A stretch of 64,000 nucleotides of DNA from Neorhizobium galegae (GCF_017877135.1 NZ_JAGIPH010000004.1:372001-436000), one strand, 5' to 3'; shown: positions 54,160-63,503, numbered from the stretch's first letter. Program-made: numbers and translations. Notes: a model not told the origin generated them from the letters alone.

Positions 54160-55185
54160 TTAGGTCTCGGTTCTGGGTTGGTTGAACGGGTTTACGCTCG
54201 GCGTGGTGCGGTTGGCGGATGGCTGCGGCGGGGCCGGCACGCGCGGCGGCTTCTGTGCATTCGGCGTCTCGCCAAACACCTCGCGGGCAATGGCCCCGAT
54301 TCCGGCCAGCGACCCGATTAGCGATGACGCCTCCATCGGCATCAGCACGATCTTGGAATTGGGCGCCGTGCCGATCGAGGCCATGGCTTCGGTGTATTTC
54401 TGCGCCACAAAGTAGTTGATGGCGTTGACGTCGCCGGCGGCAATCGCCTCCGAGACGACGCGGGTGGCCTTGGCTTCGGCTTCGGCCAGACGCTCGCGCG
54501 CTTCGGCCTCGCGGAAGGCCGCCTCGCGGTCGCCCTCGGCTTTCAGCACGGCGGCCTGCTTGGCGCCCTCGGCCCGCAGGATCTGCGCATTGCGCGAGCC
54601 TTCGGCTTCCAGCACCTGCGCGCGCTTTTCGCGCTCGGCCTTCATCTGCCGGCCCATGGATTCGACGAGATCGCGCGGCGGTTGGATATCCTTGATCTCG
54701 ACGCGCGTGACCTTGATCCCCCACGGCCCGACGGCATCATCCACCACGCGCAGCAGCCGCTCGTTGATCACCTCGCGGTTCGACAGAAGCTCGTCGAGAT
54801 CCATCGAGCCCATGACCGAACGGATATTGGTCATGGTGAGGTTCTGGATGGCATTTTCGAGGTTGGAGATCTGGTAGGCCGCCTGTGCAGGATTGAGGAT
54901 CTGGTAGAAGGCCACGGCATCGGCGGATACGCTGGCATTGTCCTTGGTGATCACCTCCTGCGTCGGAACGTCCAGCACCTGCTCCATCACGTTCATCTTG
55001 GCGCCGAGCCGGTCGATGAAGGGGATGATGAGATTGAGACCCGGATCGAGCGTGCGCGTATAACGCCCAAAACGCTCCACCGTGTAACGATAGCCCTGCG
55101 GCACGGTCTTGATGCCGGCAACCAGCACCAGAACCACAAAGGCGACAAGTGCGATGACGACGATATCGAAGCCGGAAAATTCCAT
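54160..55185 (-). CDS. SPFH/stomatin-like membrane protein (QmcA type)
   Basis: Band-7 protein (341 aa) with an N-terminal membrane segment (FDIVVIALVAFVVLVLVAG) and an SPFH domain (VPQGYRYTVERFGRYTRTL, then GPWGIKVTRVEIKDI). A charged coiled coil spans residues about 190-245. The C-terminus is rich in Pro and Ala. The ATG at 55185 has GGAGGGG upstream. With NfeD it forms the usual two-gene unit, likely involved in membrane protein quality or stress. Confidence 0.9.
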   Translation of the reverse strand: MEFSGFDIVVIALVAFVVLVLVAGIKTVPQGYRYTVERFGRYTRTLDPGLNLIIPFIDRLGAKMNVMEQVLDVPTQEVITKDNASVSADAVAFYQILNPAQAAYQISNLENAIQNLTMTNIRSVMGSMDLDELLSNREVINERLLRVVDDAVGPWGIKVTRVEIKDIQPPRDLVESMGRQMKAEREKRAQVLEAEGSRNAQILRAEGAKQAAVLKAEGDREAAFREAEARERLAEAEAKATRVVSEAIAAGDVNAINYFVAQKYTEAMASIGTAPNSKIVLMPMEASSLIGSLAGIGAIAREVFGETPNAQKPPRVPAPPQPSANRTTPSVNPFNQPRTET

Positions 55186-55319
55186 GAGCCCCTCCAAACG
55201 GGTTTAAGCAGGTGTCCCTCATGTAGGCCATGCGGCATGCCGAGGCCAGAGGCGAAGCATGGGATGACGGTGATTTGCGCGCGCTCGCCTTTTGCTGTAT
55301 CCGCCGTGCGCAGAAATAT

Positions 55320-55350
55320 CCGGTCGCAGCCTACCCGGTTAAAACAAGGA
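55320..55350 (+). promoter_or_regulatory. PreQ1-I riboswitch upstream of queC
   Basis: A short stem CCGG/CCGG encloses the loop TCGCAGCCTAC and is followed by TTAAAACAAGGA. Loop and tail match the Thermoanaerobacter preQ1-I riboswitch (GGTCGCAG, CCC, then AAAACAAGG) closely. The AAGGA at 55346-55350 is also the queC ribosome binding site, 9 nt before the ATG, so ligand binding should hide it and shut off translation. Confidence 0.88.
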
Positions 55351-55359
55351 CCCTGACCT

Positions 55360-56067
55360 ATGAAGACACTCGTCGTCTGCTCCGGCGGACTCGATTCCGT
55401 TTCGCTTGCTCACAAGGTGGCGAAAGAACACACCCTGATCGGCCTCATCTCCTTCGATTATGGCCAACGCCACAAAAAGGAGCTGGAATTTGCCGCCCGC
55501 GCGGCAAACCGTCTCGGCGTTCCCCACGATATCATCGACATCTCCGGCATCGGTCGGCATCTCTCGGGCTCCGCGCTGACGGATGATCTCGACGTGCCGG
55601 ACGGGCATTACGCCGAAGAGACGATGAAGGTGACGGTGGTGCCGAACCGCAACGCCATCATGCTCGCCATCGCTTTTGGTCTGGCCGCTGCCCGCAAGGC
55701 GGATGCCGTGGCCGTCGCCGTCCATGGCGGCGATCATTTCATCTATCCCGATTGCCGTCCCGGCTTCATCGACAGCTTTCAGGCGATGCAGAAAGAGGCG
55801 CTCGACGGTTACGCCGACGTGACGCTGATGGCGCCGTTCGTCAACGGCTCGAAGGCCGATATCGTCGCCGAAGGTGCGCGCCACGGCACGCCGTTCGGCG
55901 AAACCTGGTCTTGCTACAAGGGCGGCGAAAAACACTGCGGACGCTGCGGCACCTGCGTCGAGCGTCGCGAAGCCTTCTTCCTTGCCGGCGTCGACGATCC
56001 GACGGATTACGCGGACCCGGATTTCTGGAAGGCCGCCACATCGGGCTTTCGCGCCGAGGCGGTGTGA
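55360..56067 (+). CDS. queC: 7-cyano-7-deazaguanine synthase
   Basis: QueC (235 aa) converts carboxy-deazaguanine to preQ0 with ATP and ammonia in queuosine biosynthesis. The PP-loop (VVCSGGLDSVSLAH) is at the N-terminus. Four Cys ligands for zinc lie in SCYKGGEKHCGRCGTCVERR near residue 184. A preQ1-I riboswitch just before the ATG provides feedback control. A 263-bp palindromic repeat lies 95 bp downstream. Confidence 0.96.
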   Translation: MKTLVVCSGGLDSVSLAHKVAKEHTLIGLISFDYGQRHKKELEFAARAANRLGVPHDIIDISGIGRHLSGSALTDDLDVPDGHYAEETMKVTVVPNRNAIMLAIAFGLAAARKADAVAVAVHGGDHFIYPDCRPGFIDSFQAMQKEALDGYADVTLMAPFVNGSKADIVAEGARHGTPFGETWSCYKGGEKHCGRCGTCVERREAFFLAGVDDPTDYADPDFWKAATSGFRAEAV

Positions 56068-56162
56068 CGGCCGCTCCCATTCCATCTCTTGATTGGTGCA
56101 TCATCGGAGTTTGCGGCAGTCTCGGATCATGCCGGGCCCTGCACCATGAAGCGCGATGTCCT

Positions 56163-56425
56163 ATACCAAGTGTCGATGATAGAAACCTATAGGACAGGCT
56201 TATCGAGCTTTCTGGCTAGGAGGGGTTTGCAGAGCGATGCTTTCGCATCGGTCAAGAACCTCGACAACGCCAGAAAGCTCGATAAGCCTGCCGGCGGTGG
56301 GTCACGACCGGTCCCTGCCGTCGTTGCGGCGCTTGCCCGATGCGTCAGTATCGCGCTGCGCACCGCGCCTAGCCAGAAACCGGTCGTGACCCATCCTATA
56401 GGTTCCTATCACCGACACTTGGTAT
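56163..56425. repeat. RIME-like palindromic repeat element (263 bp)
   Basis: Outer inverted repeats of 31 bp (56163-56193 and 56395-56425, one mismatch; ends ATACCAAGTGTCG/CGACACTTGGTAT) enclose two nested palindromes: a 22-bp pair at 56195-56216/56269-56290 and a 15-bp pair at 56298-56312/56379-56393. The layout fits rhizobial intergenic mosaic elements. It lies between queC and the GNAT gene and carries no transposase. A single copy is in this window. Confidence 0.8.
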
Positions 56426-56448
56426 CAACCTATCTCAACCGGGAACCG

Positions 56449-57219
56449 TTGAAGACGATTTCCCTGTCGAAGTACCTGCATGGCTATCCGCAGGATACGC
56501 AAGCGTTCCACGTGCGGGGGCAAAGGGGCGAGGCGGTCCTGGTTCTGCTGCGTGTCAGCGCCAGTGCCTATGACCGCGAAACCTATCCGACCGCCGGCTT
56601 TGTCTGCTTTATCGCCAGCGACGATCCGGAACTGACGACCCGGCTTCTCGCCCATGTCCCGCGCGATTGCCGCCTCGTGTTCAAGCTTGCGGGGGAGGCG
56701 GATCGCGTTGCGGTGGCAAAGGTCTTTGATCTTCGTCGCACCACAAGCTTTCTATCGTTCACAGGGCAGGGTCCTGCAGGATCTTGCGAGGCTGATCTTC
56801 CTCGACCGGTGACCGGCGATCTGTCGCCGGAGGCTTGGTCGCTGTTTGAAGCAAGGGGTTATGCGCGCGACTGGTTGATGCCGCTTCTGGCTGCGGACAG
56901 CGCTTTCGTCGTGGAGGCGCGCCACGAGGGGGCTGCCGTTTCGGTCTGTTTCGCCTTCCAGAATAGCGGCGACCTCTGGGAAGTCGGAGGCCTCTCCACC
57001 CGTCCCGATGCGCGCCGCAAGGGCCATGCCGCTCGCGTGGTGTGCGCAGCCTTTGCCGAACTGGAGAGGCGCGGTCTGCAGGGCCGCTATGTCGTCGAAG
57101 AAACCAACCAGCCGTCCCTGCAGCTTGCCCGCGCGCTCGGCCTGCGCCATGCGCTGACGCTCACGCATTTTCTCACTCTTGCGCCGGTCGAAAGCGGCCT
57201 TGTCCCGGAGGACGCCTGA
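56449..57219 (+). CDS. GNAT family N-acetyltransferase
   Basis: Acetyltransferase (about 256 aa from the chosen TTG at 56449) with the acetyl-CoA motif (STRPDARRKGHAARVVCAAF) in the C-terminal third. The frame is open upstream to 56089 but runs through the palindromic repeat, which would encode an unlikely protein; the native 5' end may have been changed by the insertion. TTG has GGGA upstream. The stop overlaps the next ATG by one base, indicating coupling to the beta-lactamase-fold gene. Confidence 0.8.
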   Translation: MKTISLSKYLHGYPQDTQAFHVRGQRGEAVLVLLRVSASAYDRETYPTAGFVCFIASDDPELTTRLLAHVPRDCRLVFKLAGEADRVAVAKVFDLRRTTSFLSFTGQGPAGSCEADLPRPVTGDLSPEAWSLFEARGYARDWLMPLLAADSAFVVEARHEGAAVSVCFAFQNSGDLWEVGGLSTRPDARRKGHAARVVCAAFAELERRGLQGRYVVEETNQPSLQLARALGLRHALTLTHFLTLAPVESGLVPEDA

Positions 57220-57971
57220 TGAAACTGCAACTGATCCGCAATGCCACGCTGAAACTTGTCTATGGCGGGTGCACGATCCTGATCGATCCCTATCTCGCCC
57301 CGCGCCACAGCCTTCCCTCCTACACGGGCAAGTCGCCGAACCCGCTGGTCGAGCTGCCGTGTTCCATCGAGGATATTCTCGACGGCGTCGAACTGGTGAT
57401 CGTCTCGCACCTTCATTCGGATCACTTCGACAGCGTTGCCAAGGCGCGGCTGCCAAAGGACCTGCCGATCCTCTGCCAGCCCGGCGATGAGGACACGATC
57501 GGGGCGGCCGGATTTCTCGACATCACACCGCTGGACGACAGTGTTCAGTGGCAGGGTATCACCATCACCCGCCAACAGGGCAGCCATGGCCTCGGGCCGG
57601 TGCGTGCAAAGATGGGCTCCGTCATGGGTCTTTCGCTCGAGGCCCCCGGCGAGGCTCAAATCTACTGGGCGGGCGATACGGTGCTTTATCCGCCCGTCCT
57701 CGATCAGGTGGCGATGATACGCCCGGATGTGATCGTCACGCATTCCTGCGGCGCTGTCTGGGATAGCGACTTGATCGTCATGGATGCGGCGCAGACTGTC
57801 GAACTTTGCAAGGCCGCACCCCTGGCGACGGTGATTGCCACCCATATGGAGGCGCTCGATCACGCCACCACCAGCCGTGCCGATCTGCGGACCGCCGCCG
57901 ATGCCGCAGGAATCGCACCTTTGCGCCTGCTCATCCCTGGTGATGGTGACGAGATCAGTCTCGGTGCCTGA
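57219..57971 (+). CDS. Metallo-beta-lactamase fold hydrolase
   Basis: Metal-dependent hydrolase (250 aa) of the UlaG/MBL type. The di-metal motif HLHSDHFD is near residue 67, with further ligands in YWAGDTVLY and ATHMEALDHATTSR. The substrate is unknown. The ATG overlaps the GNAT stop by one base. It is convergent with hemH, 48 bp apart. Confidence 0.88.
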   Translation: MKLQLIRNATLKLVYGGCTILIDPYLAPRHSLPSYTGKSPNPLVELPCSIEDILDGVELVIVSHLHSDHFDSVAKARLPKDLPILCQPGDEDTIGAAGFLDITPLDDSVQWQGITITRQQGSHGLGPVRAKMGSVMGLSLEAPGEAQIYWAGDTVLYPPVLDQVAMIRPDVIVTHSCGAVWDSDLIVMDAAQTVELCKAAPLATVIATHMEALDHATTSRADLRTAADAAGIAPLRLLIPGDGDEISLGA

Positions 57972-58019
57972 GACCGGATCAAGCGGCGTCGGTCGGACCG
58001 GTCGCCGCCTGCCTTGTCC

Positions 58020-59057
58020 TCACACCCAGCCCTTGAGCTCGTTGCGCACCACATGCTCGATCACCCGCATGCCATCGGGGCTGTCGTTGAGACACGGAAT
58101 GTGGGTAAACTTCTCGCCCCCATTGTGCAGAAAAATCTCGCCGGCTTCCTCGGCAATTTCTTCCAATGTTTCCAGGCAATCGGACACGAAGCCGGGGTTC
58201 AGCACGGCAATGCGCTTGACGCCGTCCTTGGCGAGTTGTTCCACTGTTTTGTCCGTATAGGGCTGCAGCCATTCTTCCGGTCCGAAGCGCGACTGGAAGG
58301 TCAGCATCAGCTTTTCCTTCGGCCAGCCAAGACGGTCACGCAGCAGGCGCGTCGTCTTGTAGCACTGGCAGTGATAGGGATCGCCCTTCTTGAAATAGGA
58401 CATCGGAATGCCGTGATAGGAGGTGATCACCAGTTCCGGTTCCCAGTCGAGCTTGGCCAGATGCTGCTCGATGGAATTGGCGAGCGCGTCGACATAAACG
58501 GCATCGTCATGGTACCGGGGCACGGTGCGCAGCGCCGGCTGCCAGCGCATCTTCAAAAGTGCCTTGAAGGCCTCGTCATTGACGGTTGCGGTCGTGGCGG
58601 CGGCATATTGCGGATAGAGCGGATAAAGCAGGATCTTTTCACATCCCGCCTTCTGCATCTCGTCCATCTTCGCCTGGATCGCGGGCTGGCCGTAGCGCAT
58701 GGCCCAATCCACATGCACATGCGGCAGATCTTTCAGAGATTCAGCGAGTTTTTCGGCCTGGCTGCGCGTGTAGGTGCGCAGGTAGCTCTCATCGAGATCG
58801 TTGTTCCAGATGCTCTTGTAGGCCTCGCCGACCTTTTGCGGGCGCTTGTTCAAGACGATGCCGTAGAGGATCGGATACCAGAGCAGGCGCGACCATTCGA
58901 TCACACGCCGGTCGGTGAGGAATTCCGCCAGATAGCGGCGCATCGACTTGTAATCGGTACCGTCCGGCGTGCCCAGATTGACAAGCAGAACGCCAACCTT
59001 GCCGAAGCGAACCGGAGGGTGATCGGACGGAAGGTGATTTTCGGCGGCGTTCATCAT
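58020..59057 (-). CDS. hemH: Ferrochelatase
   Basis: Ferrochelatase (345 aa) inserting Fe2+ into protoporphyrin IX in the last step of haem synthesis. The catalytic His is in ITSYHGIPMSYFKKGDPY, and FGPEEWLQPYTDKTVEQLA and the acidic segment ETLEEIAEEAGEIF match the family. The start is ATG at 59057 or 59054, since two are adjacent and GGGGA lies upstream. It is a single-gene unit. Confidence 0.96.
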   Translation of the reverse strand: MMNAAENHLPSDHPPVRFGKVGVLLVNLGTPDGTDYKSMRRYLAEFLTDRRVIEWSRLLWYPILYGIVLNKRPQKVGEAYKSIWNNDLDESYLRTYTRSQAEKLAESLKDLPHVHVDWAMRYGQPAIQAKMDEMQKAGCEKILLYPLYPQYAAATTATVNDEAFKALLKMRWQPALRTVPRYHDDAVYVDALANSIEQHLAKLDWEPELVITSYHGIPMSYFKKGDPYHCQCYKTTRLLRDRLGWPKEKLMLTFQSRFGPEEWLQPYTDKTVEQLAKDGVKRIAVLNPGFVSDCLETLEEIAEEAGEIFLHNGGEKFTHIPCLNDSPDGMRVIEHVVRNELKGWV

Positions 59058-59134
59058 CTTGAAGTTTTCCCCGGAATGTCTGCGGATGCATCCCACGCTA
59101 CGCGCGCCGGAGGCAATCGGTTCTATCTAGGAAT

Positions 59135-59163
59135 AAAAAACGGCCCGGGGAAGCCCCGGACCG
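59135..59163 (-). terminator. Rho-independent terminator of the 5'-nucleotidase gene
   Basis: On the minus strand CGGTCCGGGG and CCCCGGGCCG form a 10-bp stem (one mismatch) with a short loop, followed by six T residues, 41 bp after the stop. Confidence 0.85.
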
Positions 59164-59203
59164 ATTTCTTGCGCGTGACAATTGGTCCGCCAAAATCGTG
59201 CGG

Positions 59204-61183
59204 TTACTTGGCCGGCAGTTCCAGCGTGGCGCCGATGGCAATGATGTTGGGATTGCGCAGCGTGTTGGCCTTGGCAATCTTCGTCCATTCTTCGCCGTCG
59301 CCATAGGTGCTTTCGGCGATCTTCCAGAGCGAATCGCCCTTGACGACCGTGTATGTCTTCGGTGCGGGAGCGGCCGCTGGAGCAGCAGCGGCCGGAGCAG
59401 GCGCGGCAGCCGGAGCAGGCGCGGCAGCCGGTGCCGGAGCAGCGGGGGCGGCAGGTGCAGCAGCAGGAGCCGGGGCGGGTGCCGCAGGCGCTGCAGCCGG
59501 AGCAGGCGTTGCGGCAGCCGTTGCCGGAGCCGGGGCTGCCGGTGCCGGAGCCTTGGCAGGAGCGACATAGCCGGCCGGCGTCAGGTCGGTGATGCGGCCG
59601 TCCGTATAAGGCTTGTAGGGCGAGTTGGCGGCAATATAGTCAGCCACGGCCTGTTCGAGGTTCGGCCCGAAGTCGTAAGGGTTGACCGCATTGGTTGCGA
59701 ACATCTTGAAGCCGTCGCCGCCGCCGCGCACATAATTGTTGGTAACGACGCCATAGGTTTTTGCCGGATCGATGGCGACGAAGGCATCGCCTTCCTTGAC
59801 CATCACGGCGCTGACGCGGCTGCCGACCGGCTTGGAACGGTCGAAGGAATATTTCATGCCGCCGACTTGCGCAAAACGTCCGGCGCCATCTTCCATCTGG
59901 CTCGTGCCGTTTTCAAGGGCGGCCACGAGGTCTGCACCCTTGATCTGGAAGGTGGCGATGGTGTTCTGGAACGGCAGCACTGTCAGCACTTCGCCCATCG
60001 TCACATCGCCCTGGTCGATGGAGGCGCGAAGACCGCCGCCGTTGACGATGGCAATGGTGATGCCCTGTTCCTTCACCTTGGCAAGCGACGCATCCGCCAC
60101 GAGATTGCCCATCGAGCACTCGACGGCGCGGCAGGATTTGCGGTCGCCATCGATCAGGCCTTCGGACGTGCCGACGACCTTCTTCTTCAGCTCTTCCAGC
60201 GGTGCGCCAAGCTCCTTGACCTTGGCGGTATAGGCTTCATCCGGGGTGACGGACGCATCGAGCAGCTTTGGCGCGCCGGTTGCGGATTTTACCACGCCGT
60301 TGTCATCGAAGGTGACCTTCAGCTCGCCGAGATATTTGGAATAGGCATAGGAGGTGACAACCGGCACTTCGACGCCCGCCGGGTTCTTGACGAGCGTCGG
60401 ATAGGGGCCCAACGATTTCGGATCGGTGGACGACAGATAGGTGTGGCTGTGACCGCCGACGATCACGTCGATGCCGTCCACGGAGGCGGCGATCTGCTTG
60501 TCCTTGTTGTAGCCGACATGCGTCAGCGCGATGATCTTGTTGACACCCTGGCCCTGAAGATCCGCAACGGCGCTCTTCAGGTAGGTGATCTCGTCCTCGA
60601 ACGAGATATCCGGGCCGGGCGAGGAGGTTTCGCCGCTGTCGGTTGCAAGAACCGAAACGACGCCAACCTTCTGGCCGCCGATCTCCTTGACCACATAGCC
60701 CTTGTACTTGCCGTCGAGCAGCGAGCCCTTCTTGGCAATGGTGTTGCCGGAGATGATGGGGAATTTCAGCGCACCGATGAACTTGTTGAGCTCCTCCGGG
60801 CCATCGTCGAATTCGTGATTGCCGATGGCCATCACATCAAAGCCGATGCCGTTCATGAAATCGGCAACGGGCGCGCTCTTGAAGGTGGAGTAGTAGAGCG
60901 AGCCCTGGAACTGGTCGCCGGCATCCAGAACGAGGATATTGGCGCCGGCATTGTCCTTGCGGAAACCGTCGATGGCGCTTTTGACGCGGGCAATGCCGCC
61001 AAAGCATTCCTTGGCATCGGCTTCCTTCTGCGAGCAGGTGGCGTCGGACTTGTTGATCGCCTCGATGCGCGAGTGCAGGTCGTTGATGTGCAGGATGTCC
61101 AACTGGTAATCGGCAAAGGCGACCCCTGAGGAAAGGGCAAGCACTGTCGCGGCAATTGCGCTGAAACCTATATGTCTGATCAT
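59204..61183 (-). CDS. 5'-nucleotidase / metallophosphatase with C-terminal LysM domain
   Basis: Secreted protein (659 aa) with a signal peptide (MIRHIGFSAIAATVLALSSG, cleavage after AFA). A calcineurin-like phosphatase domain (LHINDLHSR, GNHEFDDG, GHSHTY) and a 5'-nucleotidase C-terminal domain follow. A linker of about 70 residues rich in Ala and Pro leads to a LysM peptidoglycan-binding domain (YTVVKGDSLWKIAESTYG). It probably hydrolyses nucleotides in the periplasm while anchored to the wall. The ATG at 61183 has AGGAG upstream. Confidence 0.92.
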   Translation of the reverse strand: MIRHIGFSAIAATVLALSSGVAFADYQLDILHINDLHSRIEAINKSDATCSQKEADAKECFGGIARVKSAIDGFRKDNAGANILVLDAGDQFQGSLYYSTFKSAPVADFMNGIGFDVMAIGNHEFDDGPEELNKFIGALKFPIISGNTIAKKGSLLDGKYKGYVVKEIGGQKVGVVSVLATDSGETSSPGPDISFEDEITYLKSAVADLQGQGVNKIIALTHVGYNKDKQIAASVDGIDVIVGGHSHTYLSSTDPKSLGPYPTLVKNPAGVEVPVVTSYAYSKYLGELKVTFDDNGVVKSATGAPKLLDASVTPDEAYTAKVKELGAPLEELKKKVVGTSEGLIDGDRKSCRAVECSMGNLVADASLAKVKEQGITIAIVNGGGLRASIDQGDVTMGEVLTVLPFQNTIATFQIKGADLVAALENGTSQMEDGAGRFAQVGGMKYSFDRSKPVGSRVSAVMVKEGDAFVAIDPAKTYGVVTNNYVRGGGDGFKMFATNAVNPYDFGPNLEQAVADYIAANSPYKPYTDGRITDLTPAGYVAPAKAPAPAAPAPATAAATPAPAAAPAAPAPAPAAAPAAPAAPAPAAAPAPAAAPAPAAAAPAAAPAPKTYTVVKGDSLWKIAESTYGDGEEWTKIAKANTLRNPNIIAIGATLELPAK

Positions 61184-61347
61184 CCTGGTCTGCTCCTGTT
61201 GCAAGCGACGATACCGCCGCGCTGTTCCGCCTGATTGTAGTTCGGGTTTATGACACTCGTTCCACTTTTCATGTTTCCATCAAGGGAAAGCGACTTCAAG
61301 CGAAATGTGACAGTAGTGTAACCGCAAACGGATGCGCGCAAAACACG

Positions 61348-61370
61348 AAACCCCGCCGGAGCGGGGTTTT
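61348..61370. terminator. Bidirectional terminator-like hairpin
   Basis: CCCCGC and GCGGGG form a 6-bp stem with a CGGA loop, with TTTT on the plus side and TTT on the minus side. It lies downstream of the omp10 gene (minus strand). Confidence 0.7.
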
Positions 61371-61405
61371 GCGGGAGCTCATAGCTCCAGGAAAATCCGG
61401 CCGTC

Positions 61406-61768
61406 TTAGCCGCGGCGGGTCAGCGAGAACTGCGAGCCGGTATCGGCGGTGCAGTTGAGCTGGCTTGGCGAGACAAGCGCGCAGTTGACGCGGGACTGGG
61501 TGCGGCGGACGATGGAGGTCATGTTGATCTCCACCAGCGTCGGCGACACATTCGTGTAGGTGCCGCTGGCCAGAAGCGCGTTGTTGTCCGTCGAGCGTGT
61601 GCTGAACGTGCCGCCCTGGAAGGTGGACACGATGCCATTGGGATCAACCCAGGCACCTTCGACGCCCTGCGGCTGCGCCGGCGGAAGCGCACGTTGCGTC
61701 GGCTGCGAAACGCAGGCGCTCAGCATCAGGGCGGCGGACACGAGCACGAGGCTCTGTTTGATCTTCAT
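61406..61768 (-). CDS. omp10: Outer-membrane lipoprotein Omp10-like
   Basis: Lipoprotein (120 aa) with lipobox LSAC (Cys19) after a signal peptide. The mature part, with [38 protein letters not shown] and [12 protein letters not shown], closely resembles Brucella Omp10. An outer-membrane location is expected. Omp10 is a surface antigen in Brucella; its function in free-living relatives is unknown. Confidence 0.85.
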   Translation of the reverse strand: MKIKQSLVLVSAALMLSACVSQPTQRALPPAQPQGVEGAWVDPNGIVSTFQGGTFSTRSTDNNALLASGTYTNVSPTLVEINMTSIVRRTQSRVNCALVSPSQLNCTADTGSQFSLTRRG

Positions 61769-61836
61769 TGCGTGGTCTCCCGCGATTCTTCTGCACCGTG
61801 AGGTCGGGCCACGATGCTGCGAACCCTTAATCTAAT

Positions 61837-61867
61837 GCAAGGCGGACGGTTGCACAGTCCGCCTTGC
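61837..61867. terminator. Hairpin downstream of hss
   Basis: GCAAGGCGGAC and GTCCGCCTTGC form a perfect 11-bp stem with a 9-nt loop, 56 bp after the hss stop. The T-tract is poor, so it may be a weak terminator or a processing site. Confidence 0.5.
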
Positions 61868-61922
61868 AAGGTTTTGAACGGTTTTCCCCGGCTGACTGCC
61901 GGGATGTGTCAGGCGCGGGCGA

Positions 61923-63374
61923 TCAGCTGCGGACCAGAATGTTCTTGAACTGCCAGGGATCCTTCTCGTCGAGGTCTTCCGGGAAGAGGCCCGGGCGGCC
62001 ATCGAGCGGGGTCCAGTCCGTATAGTGGCCTTCAACCGGGCCGAGATAGGGCGACTGCACTTCCAGGCAGCGCTTGTAATCCACTTCGTCGGCTTCAACG
62101 ATGCCGGCCTTCGGGTTTTCGAGCGCCCAGACCATGCCGGCGAGAACCGCCGAAGTGACCTGCAGGCCCGTTGCGTTCTGGTAAGGCGCGATGCGGCGGG
62201 TTTCTTCCAGCGACAGGCGCGAGCCGTACCAGTAGGCGTTCTTTTCGTGGCCGTAGAGCAGGACGCCGAGTTCGTCGATGCCTTCCTCCAGCTCGTCCTC
62301 GTCGAGAACATGCAGGACCGGCTGCTGGTGGCCGCCATTGCCGAACATTTCATGCAGCGACAGAACCGCGTCATTGGCCGGGTGGTAGGCGTAATGGCAG
62401 GTCGGGCGATAGACCACTTCGCCATCCTTCTCCACCGTGAAGTAATCGGCAATCGAGATGGATTCGTTATGGGTCACCAGGAAGCCGTATTGCGGGCCAG
62501 GCGTCGGGCACCAGGTGCGCACGCGCGTGTTGGCGCCGGGCTGTTCCAGATAGATGGCGGCCTTGCAGCCCTTCTTGTGCTTCTTGGCGTTCTTCGGCAT
62601 CCAGTTTTCATGCGTGCCCCAGCCAAGCTCTGCCGGCTGCAGGCCTTCCGAGATGAAGCCTTCGACCGACCACGTGTTCCAGAACACGTTCAGCGGCTTT
62701 GGGTGCTTGGTCAGCTGCGTGTCGCGCTCGGCAATGTGGATGCCCTTGACGCCGAGCTTCTTCATGAGCTTGGCCCAGCCTTCGCGGTCGTTCTGGTCGG
62801 GCTCTTCGAACTTCAGGCCGGTGTCGTTGGCAAGGTTGACCAGCGCCTGCTTGACGAACCACGAAACCATGCCCGGATTTGCGCCGCAGGTGGAAACGGC
62901 CGTCGTGCCGCCGGGGTTCTTGCGCTTTTCCGCGCGCACGGTTTCGCGCAGCGCATAATTGGTGCGCTCGGAATTCTTCATGCTCTTGTCGAAGTAGAAG
63001 CCGAGCCACGGCTCGACGACGGTATCGATGTAAAGCACGTCCAGCTTGCGGCAGAGCTTCATCAGGTCGAGCGAGCCGGTATCGACCGACAGGTTGACGC
63101 AAAAGCCCTGGCCTTCGCCTTCTGTCAGAAGCGGCTTCAGCAGGTCCTTGTAGTTTTCCTTGGTGACATGCGCCTTGATGTGGCGGATGCCGTGCTTTTC
63201 GAGGATCGCGATGTCGGACGGTTCTTCGCGCGGGTCGATGACGACCATCCGGCTCTTGTCGAACTTGAAGTGACGTTCGATGAGCGGCAGCGTGCCGCGG
63301 CCGATGGAGCCGAACCCGATCATGACGATGGGCCCGGTGATTTCGGCATAAACCGGATGGGTAATTTCAGTCAT
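61923..63374 (-). CDS. hss: Homospermidine synthase
   Basis: Enzyme (483 aa) forming the polyamine homospermidine from putrescine with NAD+. A Rossmann motif (PIVMIGFGSIGRGTLPLIER) begins near residue 15. The ATG at 63374 has GAAGGAG upstream. Homospermidine is the main polyamine of rhizobia, which fits the organism. Confidence 0.94.
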   Translation of the reverse strand: MTEITHPVYAEITGPIVMIGFGSIGRGTLPLIERHFKFDKSRMVVIDPREEPSDIAILEKHGIRHIKAHVTKENYKDLLKPLLTEGEGQGFCVNLSVDTGSLDLMKLCRKLDVLYIDTVVEPWLGFYFDKSMKNSERTNYALRETVRAEKRKNPGGTTAVSTCGANPGMVSWFVKQALVNLANDTGLKFEEPDQNDREGWAKLMKKLGVKGIHIAERDTQLTKHPKPLNVFWNTWSVEGFISEGLQPAELGWGTHENWMPKNAKKHKKGCKAAIYLEQPGANTRVRTWCPTPGPQYGFLVTHNESISIADYFTVEKDGEVVYRPTCHYAYHPANDAVLSLHEMFGNGGHQQPVLHVLDEDELEEGIDELGVLLYGHEKNAYWYGSRLSLEETRRIAPYQNATGLQVTSAVLAGMVWALENPKAGIVEADEVDYKRCLEVQSPYLGPVEGHYTDWTPLDGRPGLFPEDLDEKDPWQFKNILVRS

Positions 63375-63503
63375 CTGTTGCTCCTTCGGCCCGCGGCCTC
63401 GTGCCGTCCGTAACCGTGTTTTTTCTACGCAAATTCACCTGCGCTGTGGCGGCGGTCTAGATCATAAAACGCTTTCACAATAAAGAGGGCCAACGCAACA
63501 AGC

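Noticed and set aside
56089..56448. Upstream extension of the GNAT gene
   Set aside because: The extra codons are mostly the palindromic repeat, so the protein sequence there is not credible as part of the enzyme.
63375..63503. speF-type leader upstream of homospermidine synthase
   Set aside because: The 129-bp gap shows only a ribosome binding site and no conserved stem-loop array.
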